Shown here in pieces: positions 8,120-14,158 of a stretch of 17,594 nucleotides of DNA (positions within the stretch are counted from its first letter, which is position 1; the number at the start of each line of letters is the position of its first letter). The DNA comes from Puniceicoccaceae bacterium (GTDB lineage: Bacteria > Verrucomicrobiota > Verrucomicrobiia > Opitutales > Coraliomargaritaceae): assembly GCA_003566795.1 (NCBI GenBank), contig PXBU01000346.1, positions 1 to 17,594 of the forward strand, read 5' to 3'. The notes under the pieces were generated by a model. The model ran no database searches, was not told where the DNA came from, and worked only from the letters and a program-made list of their open reading frames with translations. The position numbers and the translations under genes were made by a program.

Positions 8120-10144
8120 TCAATCGTTGTCTTTCGCCGGTTCAGGGAAGATCGGGGCGGCGGGCACGCGTAGGCCAATAGCGATGGCGCGGAGCAGTTC
8201 CACTTCTTCGGCGGAGGCCTTCTTATCGGCGGCAACGATGCGTTCGCAGATCTGGAGGACTTGCTGACGAATGCCGAGTGGGCTATGGGCCAGATGCTCA
8301 AAAGCCTGATCGAGCTGTTCGAAGCGAATGGGCTCGACCGGGGAGAGCTGGTTGACGAAATAGGCGGATTGCCGACTGGCCTGCCGGAGCAGCTCAGCGG
8401 TGGGGATTTCTGTCGCTGAGGTTTCCTGGGCGATGCGGGTGGCCAGCGTGCGGGCGGCCTCGACCAGTTGTTTCGCTGCCGGTTTGGCAGTGCTCTCCGT
8501 CTCCTTGAAGAGCCGTCGGCGCGCTACCTGAAGGCAGGCGAGTTCGAAGGGGGAGACGCGTCCGTCGGCCTGAACGAGTGCTTCGACCGCAGCGGCGAAA
8601 TGTTCCCGCTCCGGCGGGATGATTTCATCGGCCAGGCGGGAGGCGGCCAGTTCGAGGAGAATGAGCCGTTGTCCGCGCGGGAGATCGTAGAGGCGTTCGG
8701 CGAGAGCCGGCAGCTCCCCGGCCAGATCCGGGAAGTGCTCCGTGAGGCATTGGCGCTGCTTGGCGGCAATGGTCTCGTCTTGTTGGAGCAGCAGGGCCAG
8801 AAGCAGTCGCGGGCTCTGACCGTCTTCCTCGAGGACATCCGGCAGACTGGCGTGCACGGCCTCGCGTGCTTGGGCGGCGTAGGCGTGCCCCTGCTCCCGT
8901 AGTTGACCGAGCGCACGCATGAACAAGCCGGCGGTGAGCATTTGGCTGAATTGCTTGCTGTCGGGACCAATGCCCATCCCGGGAATCGGGCCTTTTCCGC
9001 CGCCTGCGGACTTCTTAGCCGCTGGGGCGGCTTCCGGTTTGGGTTTTTCACGCGGTTTGAGGAAATCGCCCTGCCAGTCGCGGAGGACGCGGCGGATGCG
9101 CTTGGGCAAGGGCGGATGAGTCGCGAGAAAGGAGACTGTGCCACCGGAGGACTTGGAAAAGAAGGCGTGGGCAAATTCGCCGGCCTGCGAGTGGTGGATT
9201 TTTGAGCCGTGGCCCATGCCCCCGATGCGGCGGAGGGCGTTGCCGATGCCTTCCGGATTGCGGGTAAACTGCACAGCAGCCGCGTCGGCCAGATATTCCC
9301 GCTGCCGGGAAACGGCGGCCTGGATCAGCCGGGCGAAGAACTCGCCGATGAATCCGATGATGGTAATAAGCACCGCAACGAGGATGACTGCGATGATCAA
9401 AGCACCGCCCCCGCCACCCCCGCGACCGGAGCCGCCGCCCCCACCGCGGCTTCGCCCGCCGCCGATGTAGATGCCGCCCCCCGAGCGTCGCCCCTCGCCG
9501 GAGCCGCCTCCCAGCAGGGCCCAGAAGCCCCGTCCGAGCAGGGTCAGCATGATGATGCCGAAGATCCAGCCGCTCAGCTTGGTGCTGAGGCGCATATCCC
9601 CGTTCAGGATGTGGCTGAATTCGTGGGCGATGACGCCCTGTAACTCCTCACGGTCGAGCTGCTCGATGGCCCCCCGCGTGACACCGATAGCCGCCTCGTC
9701 CACCTCAAATCCAGCGGCGAAGGCGTTGATCCCCGTTTCATGATCGAGCACATACACCTCCGGCACGGGCACGCCCGAGGCGATCGCCATTTCCTCGACT
9801 ACATTCATCAGCTTGCGCTCCTCAGGCCGCCGCACCGAGGGGCTGAGTCGGCGGCCGCCCAGTTCCTTGGCGATGCCCGGGCCCCCGGTGCGCCGGAGTT
9901 GGGTGATCTTCCAGAAGCTGCCGAGGCCGATCAGCGGGGTCACGATCCCGGCCGTCCAGGCGAAACGTGCAAAGTCAAAGAGGGGTGGCGGGGCCGCCCC
10001 CACCTTGTGTTGGTAGTAAAACACCCCGGCGGTGACGGCCAGATAGACGGCACCCACGATGCACAGCACAGCCAAGGCAAAGTAAAACACCAGCAGCTTG
10101 GTGCGCGACCGCGCCTGATCCTGTGCCTCGAAGAAGTCCATCAT
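8120..10144 (-). CDS. M48 (HtpX-like) membrane zinc metallopeptidase with glycine-rich loop and C-terminal extension
   Basis: A 674-residue integral-membrane peptidase. Two N-terminal hydrophobic segments (about 17-43 and 60-80) precede the peptidase core. The zinc site is VIAHEFSHILNGD (H174, E175, H178), with the third ligand probably E283 in SRQREYLADAAAVQFTRNP. Between them lie a membrane segment (about 190-211), a strikingly Gly/Arg/Ser-rich loop (213-247) and another membrane segment (248-275), followed by ATHPPLPKRIRRV. After about residue 365 comes a cytosolic extension of roughly 300 residues unlike E. coli HtpX. It includes QADGRVSPFELACLQVARR and IVAADKKASAEEVELLRAIA, which resemble TerB-like helical segments. 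Known role of the family: quality control of membrane proteins. It lies 27 bp after lemA on the same strand; lemA-M48 pairs are common, so the two likely form an operon. No Shine-Dalgarno is clear; starts MM at 10144/10141. Confidence 0.92.
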   Translation of the reverse strand: MMDFFEAQDQARSRTKLLVFYFALAVLCIVGAVYLAVTAGVFYYQHKVGAAPPPLFDFARFAWTAGIVTPLIGLGSFWKITQLRRTGGPGIAKELGGRRLSPSVRRPEERKLMNVVEEMAIASGVPVPEVYVLDHETGINAFAAGFEVDEAAIGVTRGAIEQLDREELQGVIAHEFSHILNGDMRLSTKLSGWIFGIIMLTLLGRGFWALLGGGSGEGRRSGGGIYIGGGRSRGGGGGSGRGGGGGGALIIAVILVAVLITIIGFIGEFFARLIQAAVSRQREYLADAAAVQFTRNPEGIGNALRRIGGMGHGSKIHHSQAGEFAHAFFSKSSGGTVSFLATHPPLPKRIRRVLRDWQGDFLKPREKPKPEAAPAAKKSAGGGKGPIPGMGIGPDSKQFSQMLTAGLFMRALGQLREQGHAYAAQAREAVHASLPDVLEEDGQSPRLLLALLLQQDETIAAKQRQCLTEHFPDLAGELPALAERLYDLPRGQRLILLELAASRLADEIIPPEREHFAAAVEALVQADGRVSPFELACLQVARRRLFKETESTAKPAAKQLVEAARTLATRIAQETSATEIPTAELLRQASRQSAYFVNQLSPVEPIRFEQLDQAFEHLAHSPLGIRQQVLQICERIVAADKKASAEEVELLRAIAIGLRVPAAPIFPEPAKDND

Positions 10145-10149
10145 TGCAT

Positions 10150-10162
10150 CGGGCGGTGCCCG
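10150..10162. promoter_or_regulatory. Small perfect hairpin between lemA and the M48 peptidase gene
   Basis: CGGGC-GGT-GCCCG is a perfect 5-bp stem with a 3-nt loop, 5 bp upstream of the peptidase ATG in the 27-bp intercistronic gap. Because it covers the place where a ribosome-binding site would be, it could dampen translation of the second gene relative to lemA. It could equally be chance in GC-rich DNA. Confidence 0.3.
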
Positions 10163-10171
10163 CCGACGGCC

Positions 10172-10768
10172 TTAGAAGGAGACCTTGGGGGCCTCTTTCT
10201 CGCTCTTGTCTTCGATCTCGAAGAATTCCGCTGGACCGAAGCCGAGGGGGCCGGCCAGCAGTACGGCGGGGAACTGTTCCCGATCAGTGTTGTAGCGCAT
10301 GACGGCGTCGTTGAAGGCCTGCCGAGCGAAGGAGATCTTGTTCTCCGTGGTGGTGAGCTCCTCGGTGAGCTGCATCATGTTTTGGTTCGCCTTGAGGTCC
10401 GGATAGGCTTCGGAGAGGGCAAAGAAGCCGCTCAGCGCACCGGCCAGCCGACCTTCACTGGCCTTGAGCTCCTGCATCTTGGAGGCACTGTCGGGCTGGG
10501 CAGCCGCCGCTTCGCGGCAGCCAGCGGCCTGGTTGCGGGCCTGGATGACATTTTCCAGCGTCTCCTGCTCATGCTTCAGGTAGCCCTTAGCCGTCTCGAC
10601 CAGATTTGGGATCAGGTCGTGCCGCCGCTTCAACTGCACGTCAATCTGCGCAAAGGCGTTTTTGAAGCGGTTCCTAAGCTGAACCAACTTATTGTAAATC
10701 CCGATGGCCCAGAAGACGGGCACCAAGAGAAGGACAAGAACGATACCTAGAGTAATCCAACCAGTCAT
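10172..10768 (-). CDS. lemA: LemA family membrane-anchored protein
   Basis: A 198-residue protein with one N-terminal membrane anchor (WITLGIVLVLLLVPVFWAIG) followed by the helical LemA domain. Family hallmarks are YNKLVQLRNRFKNAFAQIDV, QLKRRHDLIPNLVETAKGY, the long coiled helix EQETLENVIQARNQA, and the second half SEAYPDLKANQNMMQLTEEL, ENKISFARQAFNDAVMRYN. The sequence ends in a short charged tail. The biochemical role of LemA is unknown; it is frequently encoded next to M48/HtpX-type peptidases, as here. The frame is open to a TTG at 10777, but ATG 10768 gives a compact N terminus and is preferred. A small oddity is C-R-E-A-A-A-A-Q-P-D-S in the loop between the long helices. The gene probably heads a lemA-M48 operon. 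Confidence 0.92.
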   Translation of the reverse strand: MTGWITLGIVLVLLLVPVFWAIGIYNKLVQLRNRFKNAFAQIDVQLKRRHDLIPNLVETAKGYLKHEQETLENVIQARNQAAGCREAAAAQPDSASKMQELKASEGRLAGALSGFFALSEAYPDLKANQNMMQLTEELTTTENKISFARQAFNDAVMRYNTDREQFPAVLLAGPLGFGPAEFFEIEDKSEKEAPKVSF

Positions 10769-10844
10769 AAGGGGCAAGGTGATGAGAACGGCGGGCGTGG
10801 CGAGAAAAAACGAATCATACCTGGCCTGTGTGTGTGTGGGGGGC

Positions 10845-10868
10845 GTTCGCGGGATGAATCCTCGCGAC
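10845..10868. repeat. REP-like stem-loop upstream of lemA
   Basis: Sequence GTTCGCGGGAT-GA-ATCCTCGCGAC pairs as GT / CGCG / GGAT with ATCC / CGCG / AC, with one unpaired base breaking the stem on each side and a 2-nt loop. It lies in the 186-bp gap between the lemA start and the stop of the VC0807-like gene. It is preceded by a (GT)n-G6 tract (10828-10843). No U-run follows on either strand, so it is not an obvious terminator. The shape and intergenic location resemble REP palindromes. Confidence 0.4.
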
Positions 10869-10954
10869 TACTTTAAAAGATCCACAAAAATTACGAAGAA
10901 GCAGTTGTGAAGAGCTTATTTAAAGAAACACTACGATCCATTCGATCCGTTCAA

Positions 10955-11731
10955 TCAGGTCTTTTCTGCGGGTGCTTCCTGCTCTTCCGCTCCGTGGAGC
11001 ACCTGCTCCAGTTCGAGTCCGGTCATACGCTTGATCCCATTGATGAGCTTAAACAGCGCCACCATCATTATTGCCATACTTGGCACCGCGATGACAACCC
11101 AGCTCCAACGCATCATTTTGCTGACTTCCGCGTTAAAGGCATCCGTGCCGCTGGGGCTCACCACCATCCAGCTGGCGAGCACGTAGTTCAGGATGGCACT
11201 CAGCAAAAAAGAACCCGCCAACAGCCAGGTGCAGAACTTGAGCAGCTGTTCGAACTCCTGCTCGGCATTGTTCTCCTTCAAGGCTGCCTGCACGCGCTCC
11301 ACGTTCATGACTTCCGGATTGCAAAGGAGCGTCCGCACCAGGGGGTAGGGCGTCTTTAGGGAGAGGACGACGGCAATCCCCAGCAGCAGTGGGATGCCCG
11401 CCTCCTTGATAGCAAACCACTGTGTCGGGATGCTCAGGATGCCGATGCCCCCGGTCAGCAGCACGCTGATCAGGCCGATGATGGAAAAGATGTTATACTT
11501 GGAGCGCTTAAAATAGTCGTAGATGAAATAACAGACTGGAAATGCGACCGCGATCAGCAGCACCCCGACCGCCACATTCTCAAAGTAAGGCTCCAGATAC
11601 CCGCCAAACCAGGCCCGGCCCTTGTCCAAAATCACAATGGGCACGAGGATATTAAAGCCGAGGTTCAGGAAGATGTTCTCCCGCTTCGGCGGCGTGGAAT
11701 TTTTACTGCTACTGGGTTGCTGTTCGGGCAT
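10955..11731 (-). CDS. VC0807-like multi-pass membrane protein
   Basis: A 258-residue inner-membrane protein with a hydrophilic N-terminal tail (MPEQQPSSSKNSTPPKREN). Its first hydrophobic segment, FLNLGFNILVPIVIL, is followed by DKG. Others lie at about 53-72, 80-102 (IFSIIGLISVLLTGGIGILS), 112-126, 167-190 and 208-230. The pattern FNILVPIVILDKG plus YDYFKRSKYNIFSIIGLISVLLTGG is that of the VC0807 family, distantly like YciB/intracellular septation proteins; no biochemical function is established. The frame continues upstream to 11950, but that part is antisense to coaB. ATG 11731 is chosen. The C-terminal tail is acidic (EEQEAPAEKT). The start is only 25 bp from the divergent coaB start, so promoters for each gene must overlap the other gene's coding sequence. 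Confidence 0.82.
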   Translation of the reverse strand: MPEQQPSSSKNSTPPKRENIFLNLGFNILVPIVILDKGRAWFGGYLEPYFENVAVGVLLIAVAFPVCYFIYDYFKRSKYNIFSIIGLISVLLTGGIGILSIPTQWFAIKEAGIPLLLGIAVVLSLKTPYPLVRTLLCNPEVMNVERVQAALKENNAEQEFEQLLKFCTWLLAGSFLLSAILNYVLASWMVVSPSGTDAFNAEVSKMMRWSWVVIAVPSMAIMMVALFKLINGIKRMTGLELEQVLHGAEEQEAPAEKT

Positions 11732-11756
11732 GAATTCGCCTAACCTTCCCAGCTCT

Positions 11757-12401
11757 ATGTCGAATGCAAGCTCTATCCGCTGTCTTATCACCGCCGGGCC
11801 GACCCGTGAATTTATCGATCCGGTGCGCTTTATTAGTAACCCGTCCACTGGCAAAATGGGCTTTGCGCTGGCTGAGGCCGCCGTGGACGCGGGCTGGACT
11901 GTGGATCTGGTGGCTGGCCCCGTCGGCCTCGAAGAGCCGGATGGCGCCATCCTCTATCCGGTGGTGACTGCGGAGGAGATGTATCATCAGGTGGATGCGC
12001 TCTTCGATGCCTGCGACATTTTGATCATGACCGCGGCGGTGAGCGATTTCCGCCCCATAAAAAGTTTCGACCGAAAGCAAAAAAAAGAGGATGCCAGCCT
12101 GACCATCGAGTGTGAGCGCACCATCGACATCCTGAAAACGGTAACCGAGAGAAAGGTGCATCAGACTGTCGTCGGCTTTGCCGCCGAGACCAATGATGTC
12201 GAGAGTTACGCCCGCCAAAAACTGGAGTCCAAACGCCTCGACTGGATCGTGGCCAACGAGGTGGGCACCTCCGGTGCCGGGTTTGCCGCGGATACCAATG
12301 AGGTGCTGCTGATTGGCGCGGACGGCTCCTTCAAGCAGATCGGGCCAGCCAGCAAGAACGCCATCGCCATCGAGCTAATCAGCGTTTTTGCCCAGCGCTG
12401 A
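11757..12401 (+). CDS. coaB: Phosphopantothenate-cysteine ligase, stand-alone CoaB domain
   Basis: A 214-residue protein equivalent to the C-terminal half of Dfp/CoaBC. It joins 4'-phosphopantothenate and cysteine using CTP or ATP, the second step of coenzyme A synthesis from pantothenate. Motifs seen: the nucleotide-binding start CLITAGPTREFIDPVRFISN, PSTGKMGFALAEAA, the conserved AAVSDFRP (93-100), FAAET (141-145), KRLDWIVANEVG (159-170, with the conserved Lys of the K-x-x-x-x-I-V-A-N segment) and GFAADTNEVLLI (175-186). No flavoprotein CoaC decarboxylase domain is fused, so CoaC should be encoded elsewhere. The frame is open back to 11622, but those residues lie antisense to the VC0807-like gene; the ATG at 11757 directly precedes the Rossmann-type strand. 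An ATG at 11730 is possible and would share bases with the divergent start codon. Confidence 0.93.
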   Translation: MSNASSIRCLITAGPTREFIDPVRFISNPSTGKMGFALAEAAVDAGWTVDLVAGPVGLEEPDGAILYPVVTAEEMYHQVDALFDACDILIMTAAVSDFRPIKSFDRKQKKEDASLTIECERTIDILKTVTERKVHQTVVGFAAETNDVESYARQKLESKRLDWIVANEVGTSGAGFAADTNEVLLIGADGSFKQIGPASKNAIAIELISVFAQR

Positions 12402-12403
12402 CT

Positions 12404-12510
12404 TAATTTTGCCGCCGTTGCGCGGCTCGCGGGGACGCTCGCCCTCCCTTTCTAGAAACCTTGCTTGATCTTCCCGCCAAAACATCGGCGGGGCGTTTTC
12501 GAAACCCCAC
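12404..12510. other. GC-rich non-coding stretch with stem-loop potential after coaB
   Basis: Within the 241-bp gap between coaB and the SWIB gene this part has several short hairpins. GCCGC/GCGGC lies at about 12410-12425, followed by GCTCGCGGGGACGCTCGCC, where GCTCGC occurs twice directly. GGGGCGTTTTCGAAACCCC (about 12490-12508) is a stem with one bulged base. None is followed by a clear U-run on the plus strand, so a terminator for coaB is not established. Arrangement and composition suggest dispersed REP-like sequence, but copies elsewhere cannot be checked here. The rest of the gap (12511-12642) is the AT-richer SWIB leader. Confidence 0.3.
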
Positions 12511-12642
12511 CACTTTCAATCGTGCCCCGCTAGCTTTTCCCAGCAAAAGTTTAGCTCGCCACCCGCCCACATTGCCGCAAACTTCACAGCTGTAACTATG
12601 AGGCATGGCCTCAATCCACTAACTACAACGAAAGAATACACT

Positions 12643-12972
12643 ATGGCAGAAGAAGCAAAAGGACTAAGCAAACCCGTAAAACTCAAAGCCGATTTGGCCT
12701 CTTTTCTGGGAGCTACCGAGCTTCCGCGAACGGAAATCACCAAAAAGCTCTGGGACTATATCAAAGGTCAGGGCCTGCAAACCAAGACCGAGAATGGTGC
12801 CCCCGAAAACGCCGGGAAATATATCGTGGCCGACGCGAAGCTGTTGCCGATCTTCCGCAACACCTTCTCGACCAGCAAGTCGGGCAAGGTGACGGACCTG
12901 CGTAACTTGCAAGCAGGACAAACCATCAACATGATGCAAATGGCCGCTGTCGTCGGCTCCAACGTCGAGTAA
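12643..12972 (+). CDS. SWIB/MDM2 domain-containing protein
   Basis: A 109-residue small basic protein that is almost entirely one SWIB domain. Segments KPVKLKADLASFLGATELPR, TEITKKLWDYIKGQGLQTK and GKYIVADAKLLPIFRNTF match the consensus order (K-P-V..., L...F.G...E..R..., K.LW.YIK...LQ..., I..D..L..IF). SWIB domains are known from eukaryotic chromatin-remodelling complexes and, in bacteria, from Chlamydiae (also fused to topoisomerase I), Verrucomicrobia and Planctomycetes, where a DNA-associated role is suspected but unproven. A Gln/Met-containing C-terminal tail (about 85-109) extends beyond the domain. ATG 12643 is chosen over an in-frame ATG at 12598 because the residues encoded between them are unlike the domain. 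It is a single-gene unit ended by a strong terminator. Confidence 0.93.
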   Translation: MAEEAKGLSKPVKLKADLASFLGATELPRTEITKKLWDYIKGQGLQTKTENGAPENAGKYIVADAKLLPIFRNTFSTSKSGKVTDLRNLQAGQTINMMQMAAVVGSNVE

Positions 12973-12997
12973 GCAGCGATTGAAGCGAGCACTTTTC

Positions 12998-13036
12998 AAA
13001 ACGGCTGTCCCTCGCGGGCAGCCGTTTTTTATTTTT
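12998..13036 (+). terminator. Intrinsic (Rho-independent) terminator of the SWIB gene
   Basis: A 13-bp stem, AAAACGGCTGTCC (12998-13010) with GGGCAGCCGTTTT (13016-13028), pairs completely except for one G-U wobble, around the 5-nt loop CTCGC. It is followed by TTATTTTT as the U-tract. It starts 25 bp after the SWIB stop codon. This is the clearest terminator in the window. Confidence 0.92.
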
Positions 13037-13061
13037 CCGCGCGGTGAGGCCCTGATTCTTG

Positions 13062-13118
13062 TTGTGCGCAATAAGCGAATGTTCGCACGGCGCAATAAGC
13101 GAATATTTGCTCGCACAA
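13062..13118. repeat. 57-bp palindromic element with two 21-bp direct repeats
   Basis: The element is bounded by a perfect 7-bp inverted repeat (TTGTGCG at 13062-13068, CGCACAA at 13112-13118). Inside are two copies of a 21-mer, GCGCAATAAGCGAATGTTCGC (stated as positions 13066-13086 and 13090-13110), identical at 19 of 21 bases with a 24-bp period. Each copy carries its own palindrome (GCGAATGTTCGC in the first; GCGAATATTTGC in the second). It sits in the gap between the SWIB terminator and the convergent GYF-DUF975 gene. No U-run accompanies it. Size and layout suggest a small non-autonomous mobile or REP-like element. Confidence 0.65.
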
Positions 13119-13180
13119 TAGGGTGAGGACAATGCCGCCGTTCGCGTCGTGTTACCTGAAAACGTCCCGCGCAAAGACAC

Positions 13181-14110
13181 TTAAACTTCCTCTCCCAAGT
13201 CCTCGTAGAACGCGGCGAAGGCCGACCACATGTAGGTCATCGACCAAAGCAGCCCGATGCCAAAGGCGAGCATTCCGAGGAAGTGCCAACCGATGAAGCT
13301 TAGGCCCAGCATAAAGAACTTAACCTTGCGGCCCACCATCATTTCCGTGCTGCGCTTGATGGCACCCAGGATGCCGAGTTCGGGATAATCATTGGCAATA
13401 TAGTAAACCAGCGCGTAGCGAAGATACATGTAAAAGCTGGCGAACAGCGCAGAGAAGATGGCGATAAGAATCCCCGCTGCGAAAAGCGCACTCTCTTCCG
13501 GCACGGTATTGTTGCTGTAAGCCAGAAAGATTATTATACCGCCGGGGATAGCCGCCGCCAGCGCAGATAGCGTAATCATTATGGTGGTGACAAAATAGAT
13601 TCCCAGGCCTTCCACGAAGCGGGAAAATCCGCTGAACAAGGTGCCCACTTCGACCGGTTCCCTGCGGTGCAAGCCCACAAAGTAGGCCATCAGCCCCAGC
13701 GTAAGGGGCCCCGTGATTACCCATTGTGCGATTTGCCCTAAAATCGGGATGATGACGCCAATCTGTAGTAGGAACACGTAAAGAAAAAAGACCAGCACCG
13801 CGATGCCCCAATTCCCGGCGAGGACCTCGCGGCCCATCAGCCTGAGTTGCGCATTCGGGGTCTGCCCGCCTGTGCCGCGGTTGCCCGTTCGTCGTGCCGT
13901 CTGACTCAGCTCATCATGCAGGCCCCGGGTGCCGCGCTTCAAATTGGGGAAACTATCTGCCAGCGGTGCCCAGTCCGCCATGCCTTCCCGCCAAACCAGG
14001 TTATGGGCCTGGATGATGCCTCGTTGGTAAAGGGCCAACAGCTCCTCCTCGGAAACAGGGCCGTTTTGCGTGTTATCTTTTTCGTAATACCACAGCATTG
14101 GTTTAATCAT
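13181..14110 (-). CDS. GYF-domain plus DUF975 membrane protein
   Basis: A 309-residue protein. Residues 6-52 are a GYF_2 domain: LWYYEKDNTQNGPVSEEELL, YQRGIIQAHNLVWREGMADWAPL, with the Tyr/Trp and GPV pattern typical of it. A polar linker (55-90, Arg/Gly/Thr-rich) leads to a DUF975-type membrane region with about five to six segments, beginning NWGIAVLVFFLYVFLLQIGV and including ITGPLTLGLMAYFVGLHRREPVEVGTLFSGF, the most family-like part. GYF_2 domains probably bind peptides at the cytoplasmic side; DUF975 has no known activity. The start ATG 14110 lies 48 bp downstream of the GspF-like gene on the same strand, suggesting co-transcription. There is no visible catalytic motif. Confidence 0.87.
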   Translation of the reverse strand: MIKPMLWYYEKDNTQNGPVSEEELLALYQRGIIQAHNLVWREGMADWAPLADSFPNLKRGTRGLHDELSQTARRTGNRGTGGQTPNAQLRLMGREVLAGNWGIAVLVFFLYVFLLQIGVIIPILGQIAQWVITGPLTLGLMAYFVGLHRREPVEVGTLFSGFSRFVEGLGIYFVTTIMITLSALAAAIPGGIIIFLAYSNNTVPEESALFAAGILIAIFSALFASFYMYLRYALVYYIANDYPELGILGAIKRSTEMMVGRKVKFFMLGLSFIGWHFLGMLAFGIGLLWSMTYMWSAFAAFYEDLGEEV

Positions 14111-14158
14111 CGTTCAGGATTGTTATTGTGCGGCCCGGACCGCGGGGCTTTCACGGGA

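Noticed and set aside
9404..9510. GC-rich low-complexity tract as a possible DNA repeat
   Set aside because: It is the in-frame Gly/Arg/Ser loop of the M48 peptidase, lying between two membrane helices, with codon structure intact.
9740..10750. 336-codon plus-strand frame
   Set aside because: It is antisense to both lemA and the M48 peptidase gene, which are clearly recognisable; the translation is low-complexity and Gly/His-rich.
11732..11950. N-terminal extension of the VC0807-like protein
   Set aside because: It is antisense to the conserved nucleotide-binding start of CoaB; the ATG at 11731 gives a sensible membrane protein.
11709..12218. 169-codon minus-strand frame across coaB
   Set aside because: It is antisense to coaB, which has all catalytic motifs in the plus frame.
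13062..13118. CRISPR-like repeat-spacer-repeat
   Set aside because: There are only two 21-bp copies with a 3-bp interval, so no spacer; palindromic structure fits a REP/MITE-like element better and no cas genes are present.
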